NCBI GenBank assembly: GCA_015179125.1
Contig: WHVA01000165.1
Span: 148,326-212,325 of the forward strand
Direction of reading: 5' to 3'
DNA from: Gautieria morchelliformis
Taxonomy: Eukaryota; Basidiomycota; Agaricomycetes; Gomphales; Gomphaceae
Length of the DNA stretch: 64,000 bases
Below, piece after piece: positions 21,401 through 32,478 of this stretch (within the stretch, counting starts at the first letter, position 1; every line of letters starts with the position of its first letter). Under the pieces are notes generated by a model, which was not told the DNA's origin, ran no database searches, and was given only the letters and a program-made list of their open reading frames with translations. Both the position numbers and the translations under genes were made by a program.

Positions 21401-24400
21401 AGTCCTCAGAAGTCCCGGCACAAGGTCTGGGAAGTGACCTTCACCCAGTCGCTCTACCAAGGTACCAAGAGCTTTGGCTGCTGTCGCTCTTGCTTCTGGC
21501 ACAGGATCTACCAGGCAGACATGGACCATGGGGAGGAGACGTGGCAGGTACGGCACGAAATCCTTGGGATCTGTAAGAGAAGACATATTACCGACAATGC
21601 GAGCCGCCTTTCGCTTGGTTTCTGAGCTTCGTTCGCGCAGACCGCGCTCAACAATCGGTATCACCTGCATCAAACTGACAGTAAGCAATCATGTCGAGAT
21701 GGACTCATGACATAAACACACTAATGCCAACGATGAAGAGTCAATATAATGCGCGAAAGACATTTTGAGCAAGGACGTCAAAGCGGCTGGGCCCTTGTCG
21801 GGGTCAACTAGAGCCTTCAGAAGGATAGGTACTAAGGATTGAATCTCTGGGTTGCTGATGACTTCTCCAAATTGTTTGAGACTTTTGTTGGCCGCGGTCC
21901 GGACTTGAGCATGCGAATCGGTCAGTACACCGGTCAGTCGGGGGATGACGGTAGGGAGAGATATAGAAAGCTGTGTTGGGGCACAGAAAGCCATGGCACC
22001 CAGGAGCTCGATTGACCCTTTCTTCGTACGCCACTGTTTTTCGTCGAGGCCAGACAGCAATGACGGCAGGAGAAGCTTGACACCATAGGCCGACATGTTG
22101 CCCATAATTACCCTGGCGGCATCCTGCGTGGCGTCCCTGACGTCCGGGGTCGCATCTCCAAAGGATGCAAGGAGATATGGGAGAAGGTGGGTAACATAAG
22201 GCTCAAACAATCGTCCAAGCGTCATCGAAAATGTCTCGAATGCGAACATTGCACCTTGGCGGGCTTCAAAGTTTTTTTTGTCGTCGAGGGCCACACGCAG
22301 CCGTCCAAGAATATCGAACTGCTTCATGCCAGATATCCCAGCTCCTTTGATCACACCAGCCAGACCATAGGCTGCCCCACGTCGCGCGGCATACTTGGGG
22401 GCGCTGAGCATGTCCATGAATAAGTTATCTACTAACTGAGGAATACTGCTCTTCATGGACTTGACTAGGGGTGCAAGACAATCTGAGACGGCCACCTGAA
22501 CAGTCTCTGCTGGAGTTTTCAATGCGTCCACGAGCCTATCGACGACCTTCGGGATTCGGGGATCAGTCACGTCCAGATGCCGCGCCAGCCTTCCAAAAAG
22601 AATGACAACAGCCTCTTTGACACGATCGTCTGTCTCAGATGAGATGCTAGTCGTAAGTAAACTCCCTTCAAACATGGAAATAAGTTCGGACAGCTTTGAC
22701 GGCCCATGACGGTCCAGGACAGCGGTTCCAGCGGCGAGAAGACCTCGTCGCACGTCTTCGTGTCGGTCACCAAGACCTTCTTCAGAAGCTAAGAACCGGA
22801 AGAAAGGTGGAACCTCTTCATCCGGGAAAAGTGAAGCCAGCTCCTGGAAAGTTCGGGCTATTGCCAGCCGTGCAGGCCAAGGATCTGTGCGATCAAGACT
22901 TTGGGCAATGACCATTCCCTGTATACCCGAACATGAGTGGTAAAAGACAGAGCTGATGAAGCTCAACATACATAATCATCGAATTCCGGGGCCAATATCT
23001 TGGCCTGGAAATCATTGATTAATCTCGTGAAGCAGATTATGATCAAGGCAGCGGACCTTCTCGCGGTAAAACCGTTGCAAAGATGTGAGAACGTCAGTCA
23101 TCGATTGGGGCCAGGCTTCTGCAGCCTCTGCAATTGCGTACGCACAACTCAGTCGTACGTACGAATGGTCATGCTCTGCATCAAAGCATGATTTAAAGAG
23201 TGGTCTCAGACAAAGAGTGTCACATACCTAGTAGGGGAAGTAGGTCATTCAAAAAATTTTCAGGAACGTCGAGACCGTTATCTTCCCAAATGTGATGGGC
23301 CAGTCTGCAGTTTTGTTCGTCGTCATCATGGCATGCAAGCCAAAGTTCAGGTGACCAATCAAGGTCTGTCAAATCAAAAGCCTAGCTCCATGACATTCAG
23401 CGAAACACACAAGTTGGGCAGGTGAGGGGCACACCTGAAGGGTCTGTAAGCATGCGTTCCTTACGAGAGTCTCTTGTCCAAGGGTACCGCTAATCAGGAT
23501 GTTGGTTTCCTCCCGGCTGGCTGATGAGTGTATCGCCTCGCCAAGGGCAACCAAAGATGCCACAGATATTTGTCCAAGCTGTGGATGAGAACGAACAAGA
23601 TGGAGCAAGTTCTTAATCGTATCTTGTCGAGGATATTTGACATCTGTGACTGTCGCGAATTGCAAATTAGAGTCAAATGTTGGGTACACGAACAACTTAC
23701 ATTCACCACAGTGAAACCGGATAAAGTCTAGTGCCAGCGCTAGCTGTTCCAAGGCTTCATCCGAATCTGCTGCATGGCTGCCACCGGTATTGATAATGTG
23801 ATTGATTAAAGGAGCGGCGTATGAATAGGTGGCCGCATCGAATGGTGTTTGCTCTGCCTGGGAGCGTATTCGATACAATACACGAAGGATCAACTCTAGC
23901 AGCAAATTATCTCAGCCAACCAATGGAGCTGAATGAAAACCACAGCCTTACGATTAATCGGTTCCACGGTGATTTCGTCAGGTATACCCCCGACATCGAT
24001 ACTTCGCAAGGTACTGACGCCAATCCAGCGACGGAAGGTCCCTAAACGCTCCGAACAAGCTTCGCCGATCGCCTATTCGGATGTGAATCTTTAAGATAAA
24101 AGTGCAAAGGAGTGATTCGCTGACAACATAGGTTTCGAATGCAGCACTACCAACAAATATGGAACCGCGCCTGACGGCACCGGCAATAAGAAGCGACGTG
24201 ACAGAAGAGATGAGGGATGAAGTTCTTCAGGATTAGCAGCCACAATACTTCGGACAAGATGGAGACCGCGGTCTAGTTTTGCTTTAATTGCTGTGACTTT
24301 GGCGCGGACCTGCGATTCTTTGACCAGCTGGGCATCTACAAGAGCCTTGTCTTGTTTAGATAGACCAGTAGCATTAGCGGGTTTTTTTGTAGCAAGATTT

Positions 24401-27400
24401 TTACGCAATTCTGCCTCCCACTTTCGAAGCTCCGAATCTTTGCCTTTCTCCACCGGCGTGTCTTTCTTCCTTGCGAGCACTTTGTCTGTTGTGAGATGGA
24501 GTTCCTGCATAAAAATGAATAGCTCACCGTCAACAAAAAGGGTACCTTCGGGTGTCTTCCATATACTATACTCATGAAGTCCAATGGACTCGAGCTCTGC
24601 TGGATCAAGATCGCGACGTAACTGTTCCATCACTCGTGGCAAGATCAAAGCCGGGGCAACAAAGGTCAAAGTTGTAACAGTTCGAAAGCCGGCATGAATA
24701 AACGATGGCAGCTGTCCATGGATGTATGAGAAGCCAATATATATATGTACGATAAGGAAAAGGCACAAACACTCCTTGCCATATCCACATTCTCCCAGAT
24801 AAGCTGCATCAATTCGTTGGTTCTCTGTGAAATCAGGTGGTGGGGGTCGACCCGAGCTCGTTGGCACGCTTCTATCCATGCTGATCGTGAGGTTCCACCT
24901 TTTAATGGTTGAGGACGCACTTGTCTAATGAACAAAAGGCGAAAAGACATACATATCGCAGGGTGGTGTGCAAGGATGACATTTTGCATTAATTCACGTT
25001 CACGTAGATCCAAATCTAGATTAGCAGGCAGAGATGCACTAGCCGCGAGAATAGCATGAAAGCGACCTTGGCGTAAATCAAGATATTCTCTTTCTTCATC
25101 CGCGGAATCATATTTATGAGACGGATCTTCATGGTTTAGACGATGGATTAATGCGTCACGAACCATCCAGTTGGAAATCGTAGGGAATTGAACAGTTAGT
25201 GCTTGTATCGAGGCAAGGGCCGCTCTGCGAGTTGCGACGTTTTTACTCGCAGCGCCTAGATGGATGAATGCTAACCCGAACTGGGTGCTACCAATAGAAT
25301 TAGTGGCAAAACAGTGAAAAAAACAGTGATATTTCACCGGAGGGGTTCCAATCTTTCAACCTCAGCCTTGAAATACGAGAGCGCGGCTTCCAAGGCGCGT
25401 AACAGCCATTGCTCCTCTTCCAACGTGACCAACTTTTGGTAACATTTTTGCCACAGCAAGAAATGCGGTTTTGTCCAGGAACCCACTACCCCCTGGATTC
25501 CAGCATTGCGGGAAATAAGATCATCTAAAGATTTATTGACCATATGAGACGTTGCTTCCCCAGACATAGCGTCGAGAGATCATGCGTCACCATAATTCTG
25601 GACTCCAAGATGGGAAACAGGACCTAGCAAAGCAGCTAGCACCACGTAACCTTCCAGTGGACCGGCGGTAGAGTTGAGTGGATTAACCGATATCGTTTTC
25701 AAGCTTGATTCAAATATTGGATAGAGAGATGTGACAAATGCTTGTGCAGCGTCCGACGGACGGTTGCCAAGACCCCACAGCGCATTTCCAGCAACAATGC
25801 AGAATGTTCGGCGGAGTCCTGCTTTGGAGCTTGACATTTCTCGCAGAATAACGTTTATTGTGTCAGGCTCCAAGCTTTGATTCTTTCGCAATCGGTAAGT
25901 TATATGGCGTGCAAGCGTCTGTGCCAGCAAAGACATCGCCGTATCGTTCGTTTCTTTAGATATAAGGGATGGCAGGATGCTGGTGATAGTCAAAGCCACA
26001 TCATCTGTGGGTGTCACATGTGGCAACATATCATAAAGAGCAATTCGATGGTCAACCCCGGTGGTCTTGTTTGCCTTTGGCAGAGCCAGGATTTCTGTGA
26101 CAGCCAGAGAGACGAGTGCTTCCTCGTGCCCATCGCGACCCACAAGCACTGAAAACAAACGGCGCGATTGACCCCGTACTGCGGGGTTGTTTGATTTAGC
26201 GCCGTTAAGGATGGAAGTGAGTAATTTTAGAAACACGGTTCTCGTTAATTGTCTGGGATAAGCGAGCACGAAGTCTGATACAACTATAAGACGAATATGA
26301 ACAGTTGCTTGAAACACGTCGAGTTGGGGACTCACCGCTCATAGCAAATTCAGGGGAGCGAAGCAGGGCCTTCTCAATTGCTGGAAGAAGAACATCGTTA
26401 AGGTCAGCTTCTGATACGAAGGTTTGGAAAAAGTCATGAAGAGCGTTCTGGAACCGTGACTTAGTATAGAACGATTGCACAATTAGACCAAGAAGCCCAC
26501 AGAAATGTGCGAAGATACCGGGACCTTCGTCGTTAAAACATAACTAGTATAGAAACTGAGAATGTCATGCTGTATAGAGATATGAGGGTTGGATCACCTT
26601 GGTAATGCATCGAATTTACCTTAAATTGCGCTACTGTATCTTTGCTGGCTGTATGAGAACTTCCACGTCTAGCCTTCAGACGAAGGGCAACATCAATGGT
26701 AAGACCAAGCAAGGGCGTGATCGTCGAGGGCATATGGGATGAGTTTGCCAGGGCAAGCTGAGTGGCGATCAAAGTGGCAATCATATCTGGACACTGGTAT
26801 GGCGTTAGATTGGTTTGCCCTAGAGGTGACAAAGCCATCATCTCATACCCCTCTCACAGCACGTCGCACTCGAACTGTTGCACCCCTTCGCATGGCGTCT
26901 TTGACACGAGTTTCTCTATCAAGTAGGCAATTCAGCATGGATGCAAGAACTCCAACGAGGGTCTTCCATGCTCCCGTGGACTCCGTGATATCATAACACT
27001 TGAGAAGACACTTATACACTGTACTGGCCCAACTCAACAATACAAACTGATTGGCAGGAGCGGAGGAACCGCTGCGGAAGGATGTAAAGAGTCACTGGTT
27101 TCAGTATAGACCAGCATACATACCTCGCAGGTCCTCGTTTTCCCACCTGAAGTGACTCATCTGCAAGCCAATCCAGTATTCCCTGCAAGGCTTGATTGTT
27201 GCTGAGGTCGGATGCATTGTGTCCTGGATAGTCGCGCGTGATCAGACAGCATAATGTCTTCTCGACGGCTTCTCTAGAAACGGCATCCACATAACGAGGG
27301 TATGTCAACGTCAGCAGATGGAAGATATCCTGTATTTGCACTGTCCGTAGCTCTGATTCGAAAGACCATCAAAGCCCTGTCAATGTGACTCAACATTGCG

Positions 27401-27617
27401 TACCTCCTCGCGCAACAAGCGGAGTCAATCTGTTGGTAAGAAATTCAATTCGTGCCTTCGTACTGCTCGTCAGGAGCTGTGCTTTGGCGTAGTCCAAAAA
27501 CGACGGCCAGCTTGAATCTTCGTTCAAGCTGTCCCATCGAAACGAAGCGGTGAACTCCTCATCGCCACCTGCTCGTTCCGAAGCCACTGCCCAGGACTGA
27601 ATCTCCGCCTTGCTCAT
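18458..27617 (-). CDS. GCN1: GCN1-like translational activator (GCN2 kinase activator)
   Basis: A giant HEAT-repeat protein that binds stalled or collided ribosomes and activates the eIF2-alpha kinase GCN2 during amino-acid starvation. The chosen ATG at 27615-27617 gives MSKAEIQSWAVASERAGG. About 20 exons on the minus strand follow, all rich in HEAT helices. The central EF3-like part includes RRGAAYGLAGVIKGAGISG, RKGSIELLGAMAFCAPTQL and DPDKGPAALTSLLKM. The C-terminal third (19023-21688) includes ARATAAKALGTLVERLGEG, IDRQ/VDRQGAAQGLSEVLAGLG and EQREHAAYAIGDLVERTDE, the conserved region that in yeast binds the GCN2 RWD domain. It ends DDADIQSLF. The 9.2-kb span fits the family's roughly 2,600 residues. 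I saw no clear lesion, though not every junction was verified. An upstream start is possible because the frame is open to about 27677. Confidence 0.92.
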
Positions 27618-27951
27618 CTTTGTAGAGGAGGAGGAGTCAGCTTTCAATGGTTTTCGAAGAGACTTTAGGCGAGACACCGTGAAGAAAGCGTAGCTTGAAA
27701 AACGCGTCTAAATTATTCTCGGTTCGAGAAATGCTTCCGTTTTGGAATATACTGCTGTGAAGACGAACTCACTTCTACATAACTACCTCAGCGTGGGCCG
27801 AGTCTTAGCTTGAAAGCGACCCCCACTTAACGCCAACAGTTCGGCTCTCACTAACTCCCTTTCGGTACGCAATGCAAACAGATATGTTCAGAGTACGAGA
27901 GTAGGATACTAGGATACTCAACGATAACCTGATGGTTTTTCTTCACAGCCA
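27618..27951. promoter_or_regulatory. Divergent promoter region between GCN1 and the kinase-like gene
   Basis: A 334-bp gap between divergent start codons. No TATA box or repeat stands out. A CTTCACAG ending just before 27950 could be an intron acceptor, in which case the kinase-like gene has an upstream exon. Confidence 0.4.
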
Positions 27952-28976
27952 ATGAATGCTTTCTCGTCTCTCGTCATTGATGGCCTCGTCAAGATCGACA
28001 GTGTTGACGTCTCATTGACATGCTTTAAAGGCATATCCAAGCCTACAAAACCAATCACAACATCGATAGAATACTTCGCGAGGGCTGGTGGCCTGCCTGC
28101 TCGGCTACCTTCCAAACTCCCTACACCTGGCGACCTTTGTCTCCATGTTTCGGTGACGCAAGATCGGCTCGGCCGTGGTAGAGTGGGATCGGTATACCCC
28201 GTCAGGCTCGATGAGACTGAGCAGAACTCTCTTCCCCCACTCGTAATGAAAGTTGCCACTCGACACCGCTCTGACAACTTAGCTCGTGAGGCCTGGTTCT
28301 ATGAAGAGATGGAGAACATTCAGGGATCATCCATCGCACGCTGCTATGGGTTTTTCACCGCCGAAATTGATTCTAACAGCGAGGTTTTGGATTGGGCAGA
28401 GTCCGACGTGAAGCATAACCCTGACCAGAAAGATGATCCCCTTGACGAAGAAGACGATCCCTTTGACGAGGATGACGACTCCCCTGAAAGTAAAGACAAA
28501 GGCATAACGAAAGAGGACTTCGTTATCATATCGAGCCATACTGTTCCCCCTCCTGCGTCAGATGGTAATGAGAGGTCCTTTATATCAGTTTTAGTTCTGG
28601 AAAGGCTGGGGGACATGATGCCAATGCTTATTTCATTGAAGGACATTGAGTTTGTCTCGTCTCTATTATTTCTCCGGCTTGTTCAAACAGCATTATGTTG
28701 TACAGACCGGATATCCATGAGATATACAGTGACCTTGGTCAATTCGGGGTAGAGCAGATGGATGTGCGATGGAGGAATATCCTAGCGGCACCCACGCCGC
28801 AGTACAGTCTGGTCTGCCCATATCATGGCCACAAGCATCACTGGCGTGTTGTTGATTTTGATCGTTCGAGAAAGTCAAACTTCACACTAGATCAAATTGA
28901 ACTTGCTCAAGGAAGTAGGATTGAAACACTTATTTCTGGCTTGACCAATGGCCATGTCGTTGAGCCTTGGGACTAG
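27952..28976 (+). CDS. Degenerate protein-kinase-like protein of the agaricomycete type
   Basis: Probable kinase-fold protein. It has a Gly-rich loop (LGRGRVGSVYPV), a VAIK-like Lys (PPLVMKVATRH), and REAWFYEEMENIQGSSIARC for the C-helix region. A long acidic insert follows (about residues 150-185, runs of DDPLDEEDDPFDEDD). After one intron (near 28653-28708) come IHEIYSDLGQFGVEQMD, where QMD replaces HRD, VRWRNIL for the catalytic loop Asn, and VVDFDRSRK in place of DFG. The protein ends VVEPWD. Metal-binding Asp and Asn are present, so activity is possible but unproven. Such proteins are expanded in agaricomycetes with no assigned role. The N-terminal start is uncertain. It converges on the nuclease-like gene, 118 bp between stops. 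Confidence 0.75.
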
Positions 28977-29094
28977 TAGACGACCATTTTGATATACAGA
29001 GATAGTAATTATGTGTAACACTGACCGCTTGTGGGTACGTTGGGCGGTAAGACCTTTGAACAAAGACCTTCAAACACGTACATGGAAACGTCTG

Positions 29095-30348
29095 CTACCA
29101 CATTGACTCCCTCCGTTGAGGTGGACAAAGAGAGTCCATGACAAAAGGTGCACCTAGTTTCTCGTCAATACTGGCAAAACACATGCCAAGAAGTGCTTCA
29201 TGTAGTAGAGGTTCGTCAAAGTCGTGTACTTCGGAAATTGTTAACTCATTTTGCGAAGTTTTGGCGAAAATGACGATCTTATGACCGTTTGTGCATGCTC
29301 CCCATGTTGTTTGAAAGAAATGTAATTCACCCCATAGCTATTCAAAGATATGAGATTCGATGAGTCCAATGAATTCTCTGTAATGCTAATCAACTCACCT
29401 GTCTGAGCATGATGGCAGTTTTTGAATCACCATTCCACAGGAAAATGCCTGTGGTTGGCTGAGTTGCAGCCCTACTGAATATATCCGTAAATGCTCGGTC
29501 AGAATAAGTCCACCATGTCTTCACCTCCATGACACATGCATGGTGATGTCGCTGTGGAGATCTATAGAGGATGAAGTCAGGAAACCCAGCCCTGTTCCTT
29601 TCAGTAGTGAGATGCGCCCGTGGGCAACTTCGGCCCCATTGAGGATAGAAGGGAATATTTCTGCCCGGGCCAAGAGGATTTCCAGAGATGTAGCGAGTCT
29701 AGAATAAGTGTCAGTCCGGGTTAATCTATTTGCAAAGGGCAGTACACAGACCTCCAAGAGCATGTTCAAGGGCTCAATGATCTGGGCATGCACCTCATCC
29801 TGAACAGATGGCTCCGAAGTCATAGCTGCTGGCTTTCTTAGGGCATGTCCAATAAACCACCCGAAAAGACGGTCAATGACATCAGCTTGCTGAAATGCGT
29901 CAGGGAGGGGCTGTGTGTAAGGACGACCCATTGGATCCATTGGACCCAGACAAGTGTGAATGGTCGGCCTAATCTGGGCAACTTGAGGCGGTGCAACTAT
30001 TGGTACACCAGTACCATTCGGATCGCAATAATCAATCAGGTTGTCCCACATAGGAATACACCTTCGAACCAAACGGAGCTGTTGATGACCAAGTAGGCCC
30101 CTTCTAACCTGAGTTGGAGTGGTAGTATACCCATCTGACCCTGTTCTTACATGCCCTTCCCGGTGTAATGGACTACATGTTAAAGAATCTGGCAATGGAT
30201 CCCTCCGAGTCAGTGGCTGTGGAAACGGAAACTGGTGCCATCGATTAGGAGGTAGAGGTGCATCCTGGGGACCAAGAGCATCTGGAAGGCCTGCCACAAT
30301 AGCATTGGGCATGTACAGTCTGTGTCTGCCTGGAGGCCGTTGAGCCAT
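29095..30348 (-). CDS. Predicted PD-(D/E)XK nuclease-like protein
   Basis: Unspliced, the first exon (MAQRPPGRHRLYMPNAIVAG...EPLNMLLE) seems to end in a stop. Splicing GTCTGTG...TTCTAG after LLE opens a long exon in phase, containing RAGFPDFILYRSP and then HACVMEVKTWWTYSDRAF. Another intron (GTGAGTTG...GAATAG) joins AIMLRQ to LWGELHFFQTTWGACTNG and HKIVIFAK. The Asp of PDFIL and the ExK of MEVKTWW, followed by a Gln-rich helix and WGACTNG, are the hallmarks of the restriction-endonuclease-like fold. The stop is at 29095-29097. I infer a nuclease or nuclease-derived protein; substrate and role are unknown. An alternative start lies at 30438. Confidence 0.7.
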
Positions 30349-30536
30349 TACAGCAGCTGGCAGGAATGTCTGTATGTCACGATGACAGTATTGTACAGTT
30401 ATATATACTTCTTTCTTATCATGACTTTGCAATCTCAAGCGCGTAACCCATGAAAGGAGATTGGCCTCACATTTTGCGGTGTCACGGTATCAGAACACAT
30501 GAATGCCGTTATGATGGCTGGAGGTCAACGTGATTA
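30349..30536. promoter_or_regulatory. Upstream region of the nuclease-like gene
   Basis: Short AT-rich region containing TATATATAC near 30400 on either strand, a possible TATA element for the minus-strand gene. It ends at the TA target dinucleotide of the mariner derivative. Confidence 0.3.
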
Positions 30537-31247
30537 CAGCGTTTTCAAAAAACCTTGATGCGGCGCGCTTTTTTTTTTTTTTCTCAGAGGCGCTCACGCC
30601 CATTAGGCGCCGGAGCAGCAGCAGCACAAACCCCCCACACGATGTCTGGCGGTAATCTGGAGCCCTCGGGGCCACCGCCACCGTATTCAGATCAAATAGT
30701 ACGATCACCCTTGCTTGATTCGTCCGTCCATACAAACTGACTGGCCACAAAATGAGTTTGCACCTCTTCCATCCATTGTGCTCATCCAATCTCATCTCGT
30801 TCCGCGGCCTGTCGTCTCAGTAACTTGTAGGAGAGGCCAGCATTCTGGGTTGCATAGTGAAGCGTTGTTATAGCCACGAGGATGTCGTGCTCTAGCGCAA
30901 GCCAGTCCTGCAGTTCATTCAGAAACATTTCTGGGGCATTCTGAACTAGATTGATTAGGGCATGCATCTGTGTGGTATTCAAAGCACCAGGTCGGCCTTG
31001 GAGAGGATTGCGTGGTGGAACGACGTTGCCGTAAACTTCGAGGTTTTGTGCCCACCGAGTCATGCTGCTCTTTGAGACATTGAGGATAATACCCACCTCT
31101 TCCATATAACCGTTATGAAGCAGCCATAGTGCTCGCTGCTTGAGGTCAGGGCTGATACGTCGATACCCCATTGCCAGTCGCAGCAGCACGGGCGCCTCTG
31201 AGGAAAAAAAAAAAAGCGCGCCGCGTCAAGGTTTTTTGAAAACGCTG
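30537..31247 (-). mobile_element. Tc1/mariner-type deletion derivative
   Basis: The ends are inverted repeats of about 55 bp. The left end reads CAGCGTTTTCAAAAAACCTT, then GCGGCGCGC, a T-run and TCAGAGGCGC; the right end is its reverse complement with few changes. TA dinucleotides flank it exactly (30535-30536 and 31248-31249), as for Tc1/mariner insertion. The 711-bp body holds only the N-terminal transposase segment, so the element cannot move by itself. The TIR similarity suggests a fairly recent insertion. Confidence 0.88.
30782..31171 (-). pseudogene. Truncated Tc1/mariner transposase (DNA-binding part only)
   Basis: Encodes MGYRRISPDLKQRALWLLHN and then VGIILNVSKSSMTRWAQNL, a helix-turn-helix typical of the N-terminus of fungal Tc1/mariner transposases. 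A second helical domain follows (GALNTTQMHALINLVQ, LNELQDWLALEHDI, LRRQAAERDEIG). The catalytic DDE domain that normally follows is absent; the frame stops next to the left TIR. An intact DNA-binding domain without a catalytic domain could still bind TIRs if expressed, which is speculative. Confidence 0.8.
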
Positions 31248-32117
31248 TAACCAGTAATCAAATGTATGACCGGCCTATCAGTGATTCGTCTTCGCGACTT
31301 GCATTTTGACTCGGGTCATATGCGAAGTTAATTGACCTGCCTCCCGTTTGCAAATTCCTCGAAAAAATGTCCTACTCTTTACATTACTTGTGACAACCCC
31401 ACGGCCTACATCCGTCCGGAAGCTTTTCGACGGCGACGTCAACCTCTTCCACGTCGTCTTTTGCGCTGTGTAGGCAAAGCCGCATTTGGACAGGCATGTG
31501 GACTTCTCTTAAGGCTCGCTGGCCATAGCCAGTCTGGCATGCAGCAAGGCTTCCACTACCAGCCACCCCGCCAAGGCCCACATTGTCGCTGGAATCTCGT
31601 AGCGTGAAGCGCACTATCGTTGACTTGCTCGGTGCCTCGCCTGAGAAAGGTTCGAAGCGGAAGCAATTAATCCTACCGGCCGCACTAACCTACTGCACTT
31701 GCTTTACCTTTAGGTAGTCTACCGGTGCTCCTCTGTACAGTACTTGTACAGACTACATTAGCATCAAATACATGCAGAGCAGAATTGCGCGTGCGCAATG
31801 ACAAGGCTTTGCGCAAACAGTTTCACCTTCCAGTAGTTACTACCCCATGCTACGCCCTGGCCACGCCAACTCCTATCCTAAATCCGTCGTCCTGCCTGTC
31901 TGTGTCGTTGTGGACAACGCGGAAGGACTATCTCGTCGAAGTCCTAAAGGGCTCGAAGAGGTGTCCGAATCGCCGAAGTATCCTGCTAATCGCCGAAATA
32001 TCCTGGCGCTAATTGCTATTTTTGCGTGTCTCTCAAAAAGGAAATCGGTTGGGTGGGCTGTACATCGCTGATCATTGAATTCGACTACTACACTGATCGC
32101 CTGTAAGTATTGTATAG
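31248..32117. other. Intergenic stretch between mariner derivative and kinase fragment
   Basis: No recognisable gene. Short frames (31332-31607, 31725-32012) have no motif. The right end adjoins the remaining exon of the AGC-kinase fragment. Confidence 0.4.
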
Positions 32118-32160
32118 GTTCGAGTGGTGCAACACAAGCAGACCCGGGATTTGTATGCAC
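32118..32160 (+). pseudogene. AGC-kinase gene fragment, left part
   Basis: Forty-three bases encode VRVVQHKQTRDLYA, the stretch after the Gly-rich loop leading to the ATP-binding lysine motif of AGC/YANK (STK32-like) kinases. An AG precedes the first codon (intron acceptor). The fragment is cut at GCA|C by the gypsy LTR; the continuation lies at 39158. I could not find an upstream exon with a good Gly loop, so the gene is probably truncated. Confidence 0.72.
32157..32160. repeat. Target-site duplication GCAC (left)
   Basis: GCAC immediately precedes the left LTR and is repeated at 39158-39161 after the right LTR. Confidence 0.7.
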
Positions 32161-32388
32161 TGTGGACACTGAGTGTACCAGGAAGAAGTGAGACAAGCGT
32201 AGATCGTGTCAAAATAGTATAGAGAACGCGAACGCGCAGTCTAGTAGGAAGAACAAGCTAAGGCTAATCTGAGTTTCTCGGTGGTCTCCCTGCTGTACAG
32301 TATCTAAGATAGGGAACTAACTACCTCGAACGGTGGGCGCTTCGGCGCTAGATGCGGAGAGGTGTGTGAACACGTCTCAGCGTCTACA
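32161..32388 (-). repeat. 3' LTR of the Ty3/gypsy element (left)
   Basis: 228 bp, starting TGTGGACACTGAGTGTACC and ending CAGCGTCTACA. It matches 38929-39157 nearly base for base. The few differences are two C/T changes at CpG sites and one single-base indel. Confidence 0.95.
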
Positions 32389-32478
32389 CTCCCTCAAGAA
32401 AAGCGAAACAACGATACGACTGAAAAGGAAGGAAGAATCGGAAGTGGAGGTTGGTGATGGGAAAGCTTGGTAACAGTG

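Noticed and set aside
28344-28646. Minus-strand frame with Ser runs overlapping the kinase-like gene
   Set aside because: It is the antisense shadow of the acidic insert (Asp/Glu codons read backwards as Ser and similar residues).
27952-28976. FunK1-type fungal kinase
   Set aside because: The catalytic loop lacks the HRDIS..NI pattern of FunK1; the QMDVRWRNIL and VVDFD motifs point to another agaricomycete kinase-like family.
29521-30438. Single 305-codon frame taken as a complete protein
   Set aside because: Its last third is in the wrong frame; splicing after LLE gives a longer coherent protein with nuclease motifs, so the unspliced frame is not the product.
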